Assembly (NCBI GenBank): GCA_000337115.1
Contig: AOIR01000059.1
Span: 235,653 to 299,652 of the forward strand
DNA length: 64,000 bases
Direction of reading: 5' to 3'
Origin: Natrinema thermotolerans DSM 11552
GTDB lineage: Archaea; Halobacteriota; Halobacteria; Halobacteriales; Natrialbaceae
Shown: in pieces, positions 9,602-18,317 of the stretch
Layout: each line of letters begins with the position of its first letter
How positions within the stretch are numbered: position 1 is the stretch's first letter
Position numbers and translations under genes: made by a program
The notes under the pieces: generated by a model
The model's input: only the letters and a program-made list of their open reading frames with translations
Databases searched by the model: none
What the model was told of the DNA's origin: nothing

Positions 9602-9868
9602 ATGCCCGTACCCAAATCGGAGTTCGAGAGTCTCCCGCCGTGTGACTTCTATACCCCCGCGGAACTGCTCGAGGAGGACCGGATGTACACCGTCTACGAG
9701 ATCGCCCGCCTGCTCCAGGGGATCGAACCGGACGCCGACATCGACCGCGAGACGGAGGACATCCTGCTCGACTGGGCGATTCCGTGGGTGATGACCAACG
9801 CCGACGACCTCGTGGTCGCCGAACCCCGCGACGAGGACGAACCCGGCTACTACGGCCTGCGGGAATGA
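9602..9868 (+). CDS. DUF5827 small haloarchaeal protein
   Basis: An 88-residue acidic protein that I place in the haloarchaeal DUF5827 family. Visible features are a Phe/Tyr-rich N-terminus (CDFYTPAELLEEDRMYTVYEIA), a helical middle, and the tail DEPGYYGLRE. No catalytic or metal motif is evident and no function is known. Its stop overlaps the ATG of the following P-loop ATPase (ATGA), so the two are very likely translated together, which suggests a shared task. Confidence 0.8.
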   Translation: MPVPKSEFESLPPCDFYTPAELLEEDRMYTVYEIARLLQGIEPDADIDRETEDILLDWAIPWVMTNADDLVVAEPRDEDEPGYYGLRE

Positions 9869-10695
9869 TCCTGCTCGTGGTCGGTGCCGACCGTGTCGAC
9901 GCCGGCAAGACCACGTTCTCGGCCGGCCTCCTCGAGCGGACCGGCGCGGTCGGCTACAAGCCCCGCGCCGGCAACGACTTCTGGTTCGACCACGACGACT
10001 GTCGCCGGGCACTCGCCGACGGGCGACTGTACGGCAAAGACGCCGCGCGACTCTCGGCGGCCGGCGGCCGCGAGCGGCTACCCGAACGGCTCAACCCCGT
10101 CCATCGGCTGTGGCGGCCCGATCCCGACGGCGGGACGGGGCTGCTCGGCCGCTCGGACCGGGAGTTCGTGATCGATCGGGTCGGCCGGGACCCCGACGAC
10201 CCGCTGTTCGTTCGCAACGCCACCGCGGACGTGCCGGACCGGGTCGCCGAGGCGCTCCCGCTTTCCGACGCCGTCCCCGTCGAGACCGTCGACGAGTTCA
10301 ACGCCCTCGCCGAGCGCGAGTACGTCCCCGCCTTCGAGCGACTGGCCGCCGAGATCGAGGCCACGGAGGTGGCCGTCGTCGAGTCCTACAGCGACATCGC
10401 GCTCCCGCTCGACTCCCTCGAGCCGGCGTCGATCGCGGCCGTCGCGGCCGTCGAGCCGGGCCGTGCCCGGATCTATCCGGGTGAACGCTACTGTCGCGCC
10501 TGCGAGGTCGCCAGTTCCAGTCCCAGGGACGGTGCCGTCGAGAAACGCGTCCCCGACGTTCTCGAGTATCTCGATCCCCTCGAGCGGGTTCGACTGCCGG
10601 CGCTCGGGGGCGACGAACGGGACGATTCCGCACGGATCGCTCGCGCGTATGCGGACGCGTACGACGCACTGCTGGACGCCGCCGGGCGGGCGTAG
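9865..10695 (+). CDS. P-loop ATPase of unknown role, coupled to DUF5827
   Basis: A 276-residue protein with an N-terminal Walker A-type loop, VVGADRVDAGKTTFS (residues about 5-19). The D-x-G-K-T form recalls SIMIBI-class ATPases such as BioD, MinD or CooC. A pair of cysteines (YCRACEV) sits in the last third and could bind metal. There is no obvious membrane-targeting helix. The ATG overlaps the DUF5827 stop by four bases, which fixes the start. I cannot assign a substrate; a dethiobiotin-synthetase-like or metallochaperone-like role is a guess. Confidence 0.75.
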   Translation: MILLVVGADRVDAGKTTFSAGLLERTGAVGYKPRAGNDFWFDHDDCRRALADGRLYGKDAARLSAAGGRERLPERLNPVHRLWRPDPDGGTGLLGRSDREFVIDRVGRDPDDPLFVRNATADVPDRVAEALPLSDAVPVETVDEFNALAEREYVPAFERLAAEIEATEVAVVESYSDIALPLDSLEPASIAAVAAVEPGRARIYPGERYCRACEVASSSPRDGAVEKRVPDVLEYLDPLERVRLPALGGDERDDSARIARAYADAYDALLDAAGRA

Positions 10696-10716
10696 CTCGC
10701 AAAAAACGCTCGCAGG

Positions 10717-11295
10717 TCAGGACTGTCGGGCCATCCGCCCCGAGAGTTCGACGTGATCGTACGGATCCGTCGTCACGCTCGGGCCGTGGCCGGTGTGCAT
10801 CTCCTCGAGGTCGGGATCGATCCGCTCGCGGACCCGATCGATGCTCTCGACAAGCGTCCCACGGTCGCCCTCCTCGAGGTCGGTGCGGCCGAAGCTCCCG
10901 TTCTGGAAGATCAGGTCGCCGGCGAAGAGGACGCCGGCCGATTCCGAGTAGAAACAGAGGTGATCGTCCTTGTGACCGGGGGTATGCAGTGCGACGTACT
11001 CGTCGTCGCCCAGTCGGACGGTCGCCTCGTCGTCGATGGCGTGATCGACGCCGTCGATCGACGGGTCGAAACCCCATGCGTCGACGCCGAAGGCGTCTTT
11101 GACCGCCGCGAGGTTCCCGACGTGGTCGCGGTGAGTGTGAGTGAGGATCACCGCCTCGAGGTCGTCGACGTGGTTACGAGCGGCCGCGACGACGTCGAAA
11201 TTCGCACCGGTATCGATGACGACGGGTCGGTCGCCGTCGACGAGGAAGACGTTGCTGGTAAACACCTGGACGCCCTGCGCGAGATTGGCAATCAT
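10717..11295 (-). CDS. MBL-fold metallo-hydrolase
   Basis: A 192-residue metallo-beta-lactamase-fold hydrolase. The dinuclear zinc motif THTHRDHVG is present, followed by the His of LHTPGHKDDH, the bridging Asp in LFAGDLIF and a final His in MHTGHGP. This compact form resembles glyoxalase II or general thioesterase-like hydrolases; the substrate is unknown. The ATG at 11295 gives MIANLAQGVQVFTSN, the usual beginning of such enzymes, so longer in-frame extensions are unlikely. It is divergent from the membrane winged-helix gene, with 158 bp between starts. Confidence 0.88.
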   Translation of the reverse strand: MIANLAQGVQVFTSNVFLVDGDRPVVIDTGANFDVVAAARNHVDDLEAVILTHTHRDHVGNLAAVKDAFGVDAWGFDPSIDGVDHAIDDEATVRLGDDEYVALHTPGHKDDHLCFYSESAGVLFAGDLIFQNGSFGRTDLEEGDRGTLVESIDRVRERIDPDLEEMHTGHGPSVTTDPYDHVELSGRMARQS

Positions 11296-11453
11296 AGCCA
11301 GCGGTACGCGGCCGATCGGTTTGTGGGTATCGACACGCAGCCGTGGCGTCCGCCACGACAGGTACGCCGAGCGTACCGACCGAACTGCCGACCCCATCGG
11401 TTCGGTAGCGATATTCACAAGCATTTTTAGCTCCGGCACGTAGTGGAAGACGA

Positions 11454-12680
11454 ATGAATCGGCCGGGATCCGTCGGACTCGTCGTCCTTCTCGTTCTCTC
11501 GTCCGTCCTCGCCGTCGGCACAACGGCATCGCTGGCGGCCGGCGGGCCGGGCGACGCCGTCTCGACGACGCCGGTCGAGCCACAGACTGGGGCCGCGATC
11601 GCACCTCAAGACTCACGGGGATTGCTCAGACAGGAGACGCGGGAGTTCGACAATACGACGTTCGAGATCCGCGTCCACGAGAACGGCAGCGCGACCTGGA
11701 CGTTCCGATACGAACAGCGGTTCACCGACGACGAGAACGCGACCAGAACCCGGGAGAACTTCGAGGCCTTCGCCGAGGAGTTCCGAGCGAACGAAACGGG
11801 CCTCTACGATCGGTTTACCAACCAGTCACGCGAACTGACCCGGGCCGGCATGCAGGAATCCGGCCGGGAGATGGAAGCGACGAACTTCCGGCGATCGGTA
11901 CGGGTCGAAGACCAGTTCACGCCGACCGGGGTCGTCGAGATGTCGTTTACGTGGACGAACTTCGCCGACGTTCAGGACGACCGGATCGTCGTCGGGGACG
12001 TCTTCGACGGGGTTCCGCTCTCCGCGGATCAGGCGATCGTCATCGAAGCCGCCGGCGATCTGACCTTCCGGTCGATCGAACCCGATGACGCCCAGTACGC
12101 CGGCGGTTCGCTCACGGACGCGGAGTCGGTTCGCTGGAGCGGCAAACGGGAGTTCATCGACGGACGGCCGCGAGTCGTGTTCGACCGCTCCGATTCGGCC
12201 GCCATCGGCGACGGCAACGCGGGGCTGCTCGGCGGGAACCTCGTTCCGATCCTCGTCGGTGTCCTGCTGCTCGTCGTCGGCGTCGTGGCCGCCGTCTGGT
12301 ACCGACGATACGGTCACGGCAGCGACGGCGAATCGGCGTCTGACGACGCCGAACCGACGCCTCCTGCCGGAGGGGCGGCCACCGGTGCCGGCTCGACCGT
12401 CGATCCGGCCACCGACGCCGCGGACGACTCCGAGTCGATCCCCAACGAGGAGTTACTGACCGACGAGGACCGCGTCGTCAAACTCATCCGCGAGAACGGC
12501 GGCCGAATGAAACAGGTCAACATCGTCGAGGACACCGGCTGGTCGAAGTCCAAAGTGAGCATGCTGCTCTCCGACATGGAAGAGGAAGGCACGATCAGCA
12601 AACTCCGCGTCGGCCGCGAGAACATCATCAGCCTCGAGGGGTTCGAACCCGAGGCGACCAAGTCGCCGTTCGAAGAGTAG
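11454..12680 (+). CDS. Membrane-anchored winged-helix regulator (signal peptide, exported domain, TM, HTH)
   Basis: A 408-residue protein with a clear layout: signal-peptide-like N-terminus (residues about 5-30, VVLLVLSSVLAVG), an exported domain of about 230 residues rich in Thr, Asn and acidic residues, one membrane helix (about 263-283, LVPILVGVLLLVVGVVAAVW), a Ser/Asp/Ala-rich cytoplasmic linker, and a C-terminal winged helix (about 335-400, MKQVNIVEDTGWSKSKVSMLL) like haloarchaeal DUF7343/IclR-type HTHs. The topology predicts that an outside signal alters DNA binding inside. The ligand and target genes are unknown. Confidence 0.85.
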   Translation: MNRPGSVGLVVLLVLSSVLAVGTTASLAAGGPGDAVSTTPVEPQTGAAIAPQDSRGLLRQETREFDNTTFEIRVHENGSATWTFRYEQRFTDDENATRTRENFEAFAEEFRANETGLYDRFTNQSRELTRAGMQESGREMEATNFRRSVRVEDQFTPTGVVEMSFTWTNFADVQDDRIVVGDVFDGVPLSADQAIVIEAAGDLTFRSIEPDDAQYAGGSLTDAESVRWSGKREFIDGRPRVVFDRSDSAAIGDGNAGLLGGNLVPILVGVLLLVVGVVAAVWYRRYGHGSDGESASDDAEPTPPAGGAATGAGSTVDPATDAADDSESIPNEELLTDEDRVVKLIRENGGRMKQVNIVEDTGWSKSKVSMLLSDMEEEGTISKLRVGRENIISLEGFEPEATKSPFEE

Positions 12681-12800
12681 CTCGATCGACAAATACCTGC
12701 GTGAGAGCGTTCAACACCCCCGGGACGAAACGGAATGCTTAAACGTCAGACGGCGCTACGATGGAATGCACTCGCGACGCGTCGGGACACGACGCAGCGC

Positions 12801-12875
12801 GCTCCGATGGTGTAGTCCGGCCAATCATATTGCCCTCTCACGGCAATGACCAGGGTTCGAATCCCTGTCGGAGCA
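12801..12875 (+). tRNA. tRNA-Glu (anticodon CTC)
   Basis: A complete 75-nt cloverleaf without intron. The acceptor stem GCTCCGA pairs with TCGGAGC (12868-12874), the discriminator is A12875, the anticodon stem TTGCC/GGCAA encloses loop CTCTCAC with anticodon CTC at 12837-12839, and the T-arm contains GGTTCGAATCC. CCA is not encoded. A TATA-like CTTAAA at 12738-12743 would start transcription about 30 nt upstream, leaving a short leader to be trimmed. The gap 12681-12800 holds nothing else. Confidence 0.95.
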
Positions 12876-12993
12876 TTTCTCTCACTTCGAATCGACCAGT
12901 GATATTTGGAGGCGGACTCCGGTTTTGATCCCGTTACCGACGCGACTGCGACGGGAGACGAGTCGATGACAGCCAAAGCGAACGCTGTCGGAA

Positions 12994-14067
12994 CTACGAT
13001 CGTCCCTGTAGCAAGCCGTCGTTTACGACGAGCGGGTCCTCGAAGTCACCGACCAGCGCCTCGAGGGCGTCGGTCGCCGTCAGGAGTCCGACGACGGTCC
13101 CGTCGGCCTCGACGAGCGCGAGTTCCTGCTGTGCCGCCTGTAGTTCGTCGATCGCGTCGCTGACGTGCATATCGGCGGGCAGCGTCATCGGCGGCGTCGC
13201 GATGTCGGCGAAGGACACGTCGCCGTTTCGCAGGTCGTCGATCCGGTCGACGACCGTCGGGGCGTAGACGATCCCGACAAACGACTCCGGACTCTCCTCG
13301 ATCAGTGGAAACCGGGTGTGGGGACTCGAGCCGATCCGATCGACGTTCTCCGCAGTGGAGGCCGTCGTCGAGAGGAACGTGACGTCCTCGACGGACGTCA
13401 TCTCGTCCTCGACCGGTCGGTCGCCGACCGTCAGGGCGTTGATGATCTCCTCGCGTCGGTCGTCGGGGACGTCGCCCCGCTCGAGGACCGACGCGAGTCG
13501 GTTCCGGAGTTCGGCACGCGTTTCGATGATCTCCGTCTCGGTCTCGAGCCACGCACCGGTCATCTCGATCCCGAACCGGTGTAACGTCCACTTCGCGACG
13601 GCGTCTCCGAACCAGATCACGGGCGAGAGGAGTTTTGCGAACCAGTACAGCGGGGTGGCCCCATATCTCGCGACGAACTTCGTTCGCTCGACGCCGAGAT
13701 AGGTCGGCGTCTGCTCGCCGTGAGTGAGATGAAGGAGATTGATGATGACGAACGCGAGGACGGCACCCGCGCCTGCGGAGGCGAGTGCAGTGTTCTCGAA
13801 GACGGGACGGATGATCGTCGCGAGGGCCGGTTCGGCGACGATACCGACGGCGATGCTCGTCCCGCTGATGCCTACCTGACAACTGGTCAGGTATATCTCG
13901 AGTTCGTTGGTCATTTCCCACGCACGCCGCAGCCCCGGTTCGTCGAACTCCGACTCGGGGTACTGTCGGACGCGAGTGAGCGCGAACTCGATCGCGACGA
14001 AGAAGGCGTTCGCCAGAATGAGGGCGATGCCAGCGATCAACCGTCCGCCGATTTCGATCGGCTCCAT
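12994..14067 (-). CDS. CNNM/hemolysin-type membrane protein with CBS domains
   Basis: A 357-residue protein with an N-terminal DUF21/CNNM transmembrane domain (about residues 1-175, four hydrophobic stretches beginning ILANAFFVAIEFALTRVR) and two CBS domains (about 200-345). Proteins of this type are divalent-cation (Mg or Co) transporters or regulators; the bacterial transporter-associated CorC domain is missing. The start at 14067 (MEPIEIGGRLIAG) begins just before the first helix and is preferred to the 27-codon upstream extension. It is the first gene left of the Usp cluster and on the same strand. Confidence 0.88.
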   Translation of the reverse strand: MEPIEIGGRLIAGIALILANAFFVAIEFALTRVRQYPESEFDEPGLRRAWEMTNELEIYLTSCQVGISGTSIAVGIVAEPALATIIRPVFENTALASAGAGAVLAFVIINLLHLTHGEQTPTYLGVERTKFVARYGATPLYWFAKLLSPVIWFGDAVAKWTLHRFGIEMTGAWLETETEIIETRAELRNRLASVLERGDVPDDRREEIINALTVGDRPVEDEMTSVEDVTFLSTTASTAENVDRIGSSPHTRFPLIEESPESFVGIVYAPTVVDRIDDLRNGDVSFADIATPPMTLPADMHVSDAIDELQAAQQELALVEADGTVVGLLTATDALEALVGDFEDPLVVNDGLLQGRS

Positions 14068-14233
14068 GAACTGACGATTCGTCGAGAGTTCATATAAAAA
14101 CACTTCTACTTTCCGGCAGGCTGGAACGTCGGTATCTACCGGCGGCACTGCCAGTACACTGTCACTTCGATCGGTGGCCGGCCGTCCTCGTTCGACCGAC
14201 GGGCGTCGGTCCCGAGGAGAGCTGTCGACCGAT

Positions 14234-14662
14234 TCAGTCGCGAACGACGATGACTGGCACCGGTGATCGGCGGACCACCTTTTCCGCGACGCTGCCGAGC
14301 ATGATACGCGACATTCGCTCGCGGCCGTGGCTTCCGATAACGACCGTCTCGTAGTCGTCTACCGTCGCCAGCTCGACGATCTCCTGGTCGGGTTTCCCCG
14401 TCGCGATTTCGGTATCGATATCGTTGCCGTGGTCCGCGGCGATGTCGACTGCTTCGTCGAGGATATCGCGCCCATCATCGCGGCCGCGTTCAACGGCCGG
14501 AACCCGATCCTCGGGGTCCTGAAACGCCGTCCAGTACCCGTCCGGAACCGGAACGACGTACAGGGCGGTGACGTCCGCATCCGGGAACTTCTCGAGCGCG
14601 TACTCGAGTGCGTCTTTCGCCGGCGCTGACCCGTCGTAGGGAACGAGGAGTCGGTCACTCAT
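14234..14662 (-). CDS. Universal stress protein, single Usp domain
   Basis: A 142-residue UspA-family protein. N-terminus LLVPYDGSAPAKDALEYAL; the ATP-binding loop is intact as GSHGRERMSRIMLGSVAEKVV (G-x2-G-x9-G-S pattern), followed by PVPVIVVRD at the C-terminus. It is probably an ATP-binding stress factor. It is the nearest of four same-strand usp genes to the CBS membrane protein gene (167 bp between its stop and that gene's ATG), a pairing that also suggests ion or stress homeostasis. Confidence 0.93.
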   Translation of the reverse strand: MSDRLLVPYDGSAPAKDALEYALEKFPDADVTALYVVPVPDGYWTAFQDPEDRVPAVERGRDDGRDILDEAVDIAADHGNDIDTEIATGKPDQEIVELATVDDYETVVIGSHGRERMSRIMLGSVAEKVVRRSPVPVIVVRD

Positions 14663-14813
14663 ACCGGCCGCTACGACGACCGTCGGTATAATACCGGCAC
14701 CGTGTTCGAACCGCCGGCCGATCGGCCGGCGACAGCGACCCGTCGGCCGGACTCGCCGACTGTCTCCGGTTGACGGGGTCGGCGGGGGACATCCGGCGTC
14801 CCGGTTATCGCTC

Positions 14814-15728
14814 TCAGGTGGCGTTCATCGGAACACAAAACACCGGCAACTCGGCGTTCCGGACGACGTTTTCGGTCACGCTCCCGAGGAAGTGTCGCTC
14901 GAGTCCCGAGCGGCCGTGTGTCCCCATCGCGATGAGATCGATATCGTTGCCGTCGGCGTAATCCAGGATGACTCTCGCCGGCGGCCCCGTCGCGACGGTT
15001 CCCGTGAGGGTGCAGCCGCGTTCGCGCGCTCGTTCGCGGACCGACTCGAGGGCGTCCTCCCCGGGGCGCTCGAGTTCGGACAGGACCTCACTGGGCGCTC
15101 GCTGTGACGAGAACCGCCTCGTGTCGACCGAGTAGACCGCGTGGGTCATCGCGTCGAAGGCCGCCGCGAGCGCCAGTCCCCAGTCGACGGCGACCGCCGC
15201 ACCGTCGCTCCCGTCCGTCGGCAGGAGGACGTTCCGGACGGTGTCCTCGGTAAGCGGCTCGTCACTCGCTGCCGGCGGCACGACGAGTATCGGGGCCCCG
15301 ACGGTCCGGAGGACGTTTTCGGTCACGCTTCCGAGAACGACTCGTCTGACTCCCGTTCGTCCCTTCGTTCCCATCGCGACGACGTCGATATCGTGTTCGT
15401 CGACGTAGCGATCGATGACCCGAAAGGGTGTCCCCTGCTCGGTCGCCGTCGTGACCTCGAGATCCGGCCGCCGGTCGCGGACCATCGACGAGACGGATTC
15501 GACGGCCGACTCGGCGTCGGCCTCGAGCGCGGCCCGTTGTTCGTCCAGATCCGACTCGAGAACGGACGCGACGCCCTCAATCGCAGAGGTGTCGACGACC
15601 GAGAGGACGTGAACGGTCGCGTCGGCCATCGCGGCGAGATCGGCGCCCCGTTTCGCCCCCGCCAGCGCACCGTCGCTGCCGTCCGTCGGCAGGAGGATCG
15701 AATCGATCGCGTCGGTTGTCGGTGACAT
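14814..15728 (-). CDS. Tandem universal stress protein (two Usp domains)
   Basis: A 304-residue protein made of two consecutive Usp domains (about 8-150 and 163-304). Both ATP loops are intact: GTKGRTGVRRVVLGSVTENV and GTHGRSGLERHFLGSVTENV. Both halves open with the same ILLPTDGSDGA/VLLPTDGSDGA strand, so the gene arose by internal duplication. The ATG at 15728 gives MSPTTDAID; a longer in-frame extension lacks support. It lies between two single-domain usp genes on the same strand with gaps of 151 and 59 bp. Confidence 0.93.
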   Translation of the reverse strand: MSPTTDAIDSILLPTDGSDGALAGAKRGADLAAMADATVHVLSVVDTSAIEGVASVLESDLDEQRAALEADAESAVESVSSMVRDRRPDLEVTTATEQGTPFRVIDRYVDEHDIDVVAMGTKGRTGVRRVVLGSVTENVLRTVGAPILVVPPAASDEPLTEDTVRNVLLPTDGSDGAAVAVDWGLALAAAFDAMTHAVYSVDTRRFSSQRAPSEVLSELERPGEDALESVRERARERGCTLTGTVATGPPARVILDYADGNDIDLIAMGTHGRSGLERHFLGSVTENVVRNAELPVFCVPMNAT

Positions 15729-15787
15729 GGCGAAAGACTTCGGTTCCTCGGTGATTAATGGTGTGGGTACGGGGGCCCGGCTGACGG

Positions 15788-16189
15788 TCACTCGACGAGT
15801 AACACCGGGACCGTCGCCGCCTCGGAGACGCGTTTCGAGACGCTCCCGCGAACGAGGTGGTCGAGTTCCCGATGGCGACCGATAACGATCAGGTCGATAT
15901 CATGGTCGGCGGCGTAGTCGAGGATCGCGCGATGGCGGAGGCCGTGTGTCACGGCACACGCGACCCGATCGACACCGGCGGCCGTCGCCCGATCGCGGAC
16001 GTGTTCGACCGCCTGTCTGCCGACCTCCTCGAGATCGCTAAACTCGATGCCGGGAGCGATCGCAGCGGAGTTGACCACGTACAGCGTGTGCAGCGTCGCG
16101 TCGTGTTCGGCAGCGAGCGCGATCGCTTCGTCGATCGCCCGTTCGGTCTCCTCGCGCCCGTCGGTCGGAACGAGAATTCGGTCGTACAT
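15788..16189 (-). CDS. Universal stress protein, single Usp domain
   Basis: A 133-residue Usp protein starting MYDRILVPTDGREETERA. The nucleotide loop is altered: IGRHRELDHLVRGSVSKRV lacks the first small-residue spacing of the G-x2-G motif while keeping the downstream G-S, so ATP binding may be weakened. The ATG at 16189 is the standard N-terminus; upstream in-frame sequence is unconvincing. It is the third of four usp genes in a row. Confidence 0.9.
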   Translation of the reverse strand: MYDRILVPTDGREETERAIDEAIALAAEHDATLHTLYVVNSAAIAPGIEFSDLEEVGRQAVEHVRDRATAAGVDRVACAVTHGLRHRAILDYAADHDIDLIVIGRHRELDHLVRGSVSKRVSEAATVPVLLVE

Positions 16190-16307
16190 ACCGTCTCCTT
16201 GGTCGACGTGATCATTAATCGCTGGGCTCGGTGACGACGTTCGTACGACGGCGGAGGCGACGGGTTCGCCTCCTGCCTCGAGTCGGCCGGCGATCGCTCG
16301 TCGGTCG

Positions 16308-16802
16308 CTACGTCGCGTCGGATTCCCGGTAGAACTCGGGATGGGGGTCGAGAGCCTCGAGCGCCGGCGGCGTCGGCTGGCGAACGATGAAGACGTCGTA
16401 CGCTTCATCGGCGGCGACGTGAACGCCGACGCTCGTCAACGGCGTGACGACGCGGCCGACGTTGTCGCTGCCGAGGAACACGACGCTCGGATCGTGGTTC
16501 CGTATCAGTCGCTCGATGTGGCCGGCCAGTTGGGCCTCGGGCGGAAACTCGCGGATCCGTTCGCACTCGAACGCCGCCGACGGTGCGAGCGTCCGCACTC
16601 GTTCGCGAAGGCGGTCGACGACCGCATCGACGTCGTACGGTTCGTCCTCGTCGATCCAGCCTTTCTCCCGTGCGTATCCTTTTCGCTCCGGGACGACAGC
16701 CACGGCCGCGACCCCCTCCTCGAGGGCAGCGTCGTATTCGACGGCTCTGACGAGCGCGGCTTCCGCGAGTTCCGATCCGTCAAACGGGACGACAAAGGTC
16801 AT
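16308..16802 (-). CDS. Degenerate universal stress protein
   Basis: A 164-residue Usp-fold protein with N-terminus MTFVVPFDGSELAEAALVRA. The usual G-x2-G-x9-G-S/T nucleotide loop is replaced by FLGSDNVGRVVTPLTSVG, so it probably belongs to the non-ATP-binding branch. The C-terminus carries a short extra segment (PPALEALDPHPEFYRES). It is the first gene of the usp run and is divergent from the cytochrome-d1-type propeller gene, sharing a 234-bp spacer. The start at 16802 is the only one near the domain. Confidence 0.85.
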   Translation of the reverse strand: MTFVVPFDGSELAEAALVRAVEYDAALEEGVAAVAVVPERKGYAREKGWIDEDEPYDVDAVVDRLRERVRTLAPSAAFECERIREFPPEAQLAGHIERLIRNHDPSVVFLGSDNVGRVVTPLTSVGVHVAADEAYDVFIVRQPTPPALEALDPHPEFYRESDAT

Positions 16803-17036
16803 ACGGTCCGTCTCGACGCCGTAGCCAATAACTCCGAGGGTAATCGCCGCCCGTCCGGACGCCCGCCGCGCACTCGTGTTTCGCGTGCTTTTCCGTCCGC
16901 GGCTGGGCCGTGGCCGCTCTCGAGCGGACACCACGATCCACCCCGACCCGGCTCGGCTCACTGTCCGTCGTCCGTCCCGAACGTCTTCGCGGACGTGTAT
17001 TTTCGAGTCAGGTCGAAAGGAGTACCGAGAGACTCG

Positions 17037-18293
17037 ATGAGCGAGCAACTCGCCGCCAGCACCGTCAGACCCCCGTCGTTTCGCGAATTGGGGCTCGAGG
17101 AGATCGCCGATTCCCTCGAGGTTCACCGTGAGGAGACTGATCCACCGGCAACGCCACAATACGACTGTCCGGACCTGCGGGACCTGCTGCTCGTTGCGGA
17201 ACGCCAGCCGGGGTCGGTAGCAGTGATCGATACCACGCGTCACGAGCGGCTCGGTCGCATCGAGAACGTGGGGAGAGCGCCCCATTCGATCGTCTTTCAC
17301 CGGTCTCTCGCCGAAAACGACCCCGAAGCGTCCGCGTACGTCCAGTCCCGGCAAGGGTGGGTGAGCAAGCTCGATCTCTCCAGCGGCGACCTCGTCCGCC
17401 GCGTCCGGGCCGGCACCTCCGGGCGGGCCATCGCGATCTCCGCGGACTCGAACTACCTCCTCGCGGGGTACTACAACCCCAACCACGCGGTCGTCCTCGA
17501 TGCCGAGACGCTCGAGCCGCTGCATCGGCTCCCGGCCCACGCGGTCGATCCGGACGGTCAGTCGATCGCCTCGCGGATCTGTACCGTCCGGGACGTGCCG
17601 GGCGAGCGCTGCTTTCTGGTCGTCCTGAAAGACGCCGGCAGGGTCTGGCTCGTCGACTACGACGATCCCTCGTTCCCGATCGTCGATGAGGTCGCCGTCG
17701 GCCGGACCCTCCACGACGGCGTCTACGGACCCGACGAGCGGTACTGCTACCTCGCCTCGCAGGGCGACGAGTGCCTGTATGTCCTCGACGTCCGGGAGCG
17801 GGCGGTCGTCGACCGGGTGCCGACGGCCGGGCCGCCGCATCCGACACCCGGCGCGATCGACGAGTCCCGCGGGCTCGGCTTTACGGGGACCGTGATGAGC
17901 GACGCGGTCACGGCGTGGGACCTCGAGAGCCGCGAGCCGGTCGCCGATATCGAGGTCCCCGGCCACGGGATGTTTTGCAACTCCCACCCCGACAGCGACT
18001 ATGTCTGGGGCGACGTGATCTTCGACGACACGGACCGGGACAACGAGGGGGTCATCTACGTCATCGACCCCGACGACCTGCGCGTATCGACGGTCGTCGA
18101 TACGACCGAGTGGGCCCCCGGCCGGTCGCTGCATCCCGAGTTCACCCGCGACGGGGACCACGTCTACGTCAGCTGCTGGGACGCGGGGAAACTGTTGGTC
18201 TTCGACAGTTCGACGGGGGCGTTGACCGCCGAAATCGACGGGCTCGAGACGCCGACCGGGACCTTCCTCGGGGACCGGGCCACGGAGCCCTGA
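17037..18293 (+). CDS. Cytochrome-d1 / NirF-like beta-propeller protein
   Basis: A 418-residue protein without signal peptide or heme-c motif. Repeated blades such as LLVAERQPGSVAVIDTTRHE, YCYLASQGDECLYVLDV and VYVSCWDAGKLLVFDSS are the YVTN/cytochrome-d1 type of seven- or eight-bladed propeller. NirF and the d1 domain of NirS are the nearest named relatives. No nir genes surround it, so a role in heme d1 is unproven; it could bind another cofactor. An AAGGAG stretch lies about 14-19 bp upstream of the ATG. It is convergent with the molybdopterin oxidoreductase gene, 24 bp apart. Confidence 0.78.
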   Translation: MSEQLAASTVRPPSFRELGLEEIADSLEVHREETDPPATPQYDCPDLRDLLLVAERQPGSVAVIDTTRHERLGRIENVGRAPHSIVFHRSLAENDPEASAYVQSRQGWVSKLDLSSGDLVRRVRAGTSGRAIAISADSNYLLAGYYNPNHAVVLDAETLEPLHRLPAHAVDPDGQSIASRICTVRDVPGERCFLVVLKDAGRVWLVDYDDPSFPIVDEVAVGRTLHDGVYGPDERYCYLASQGDECLYVLDVRERAVVDRVPTAGPPHPTPGAIDESRGLGFTGTVMSDAVTAWDLESREPVADIEVPGHGMFCNSHPDSDYVWGDVIFDDTDRDNEGVIYVIDPDDLRVSTVVDTTEWAPGRSLHPEFTRDGDHVYVSCWDAGKLLVFDSSTGALTAEIDGLETPTGTFLGDRATEP

Positions 18294-18317
18294 CCCCGGC
18301 CTCGTCGCACCGCCAGC

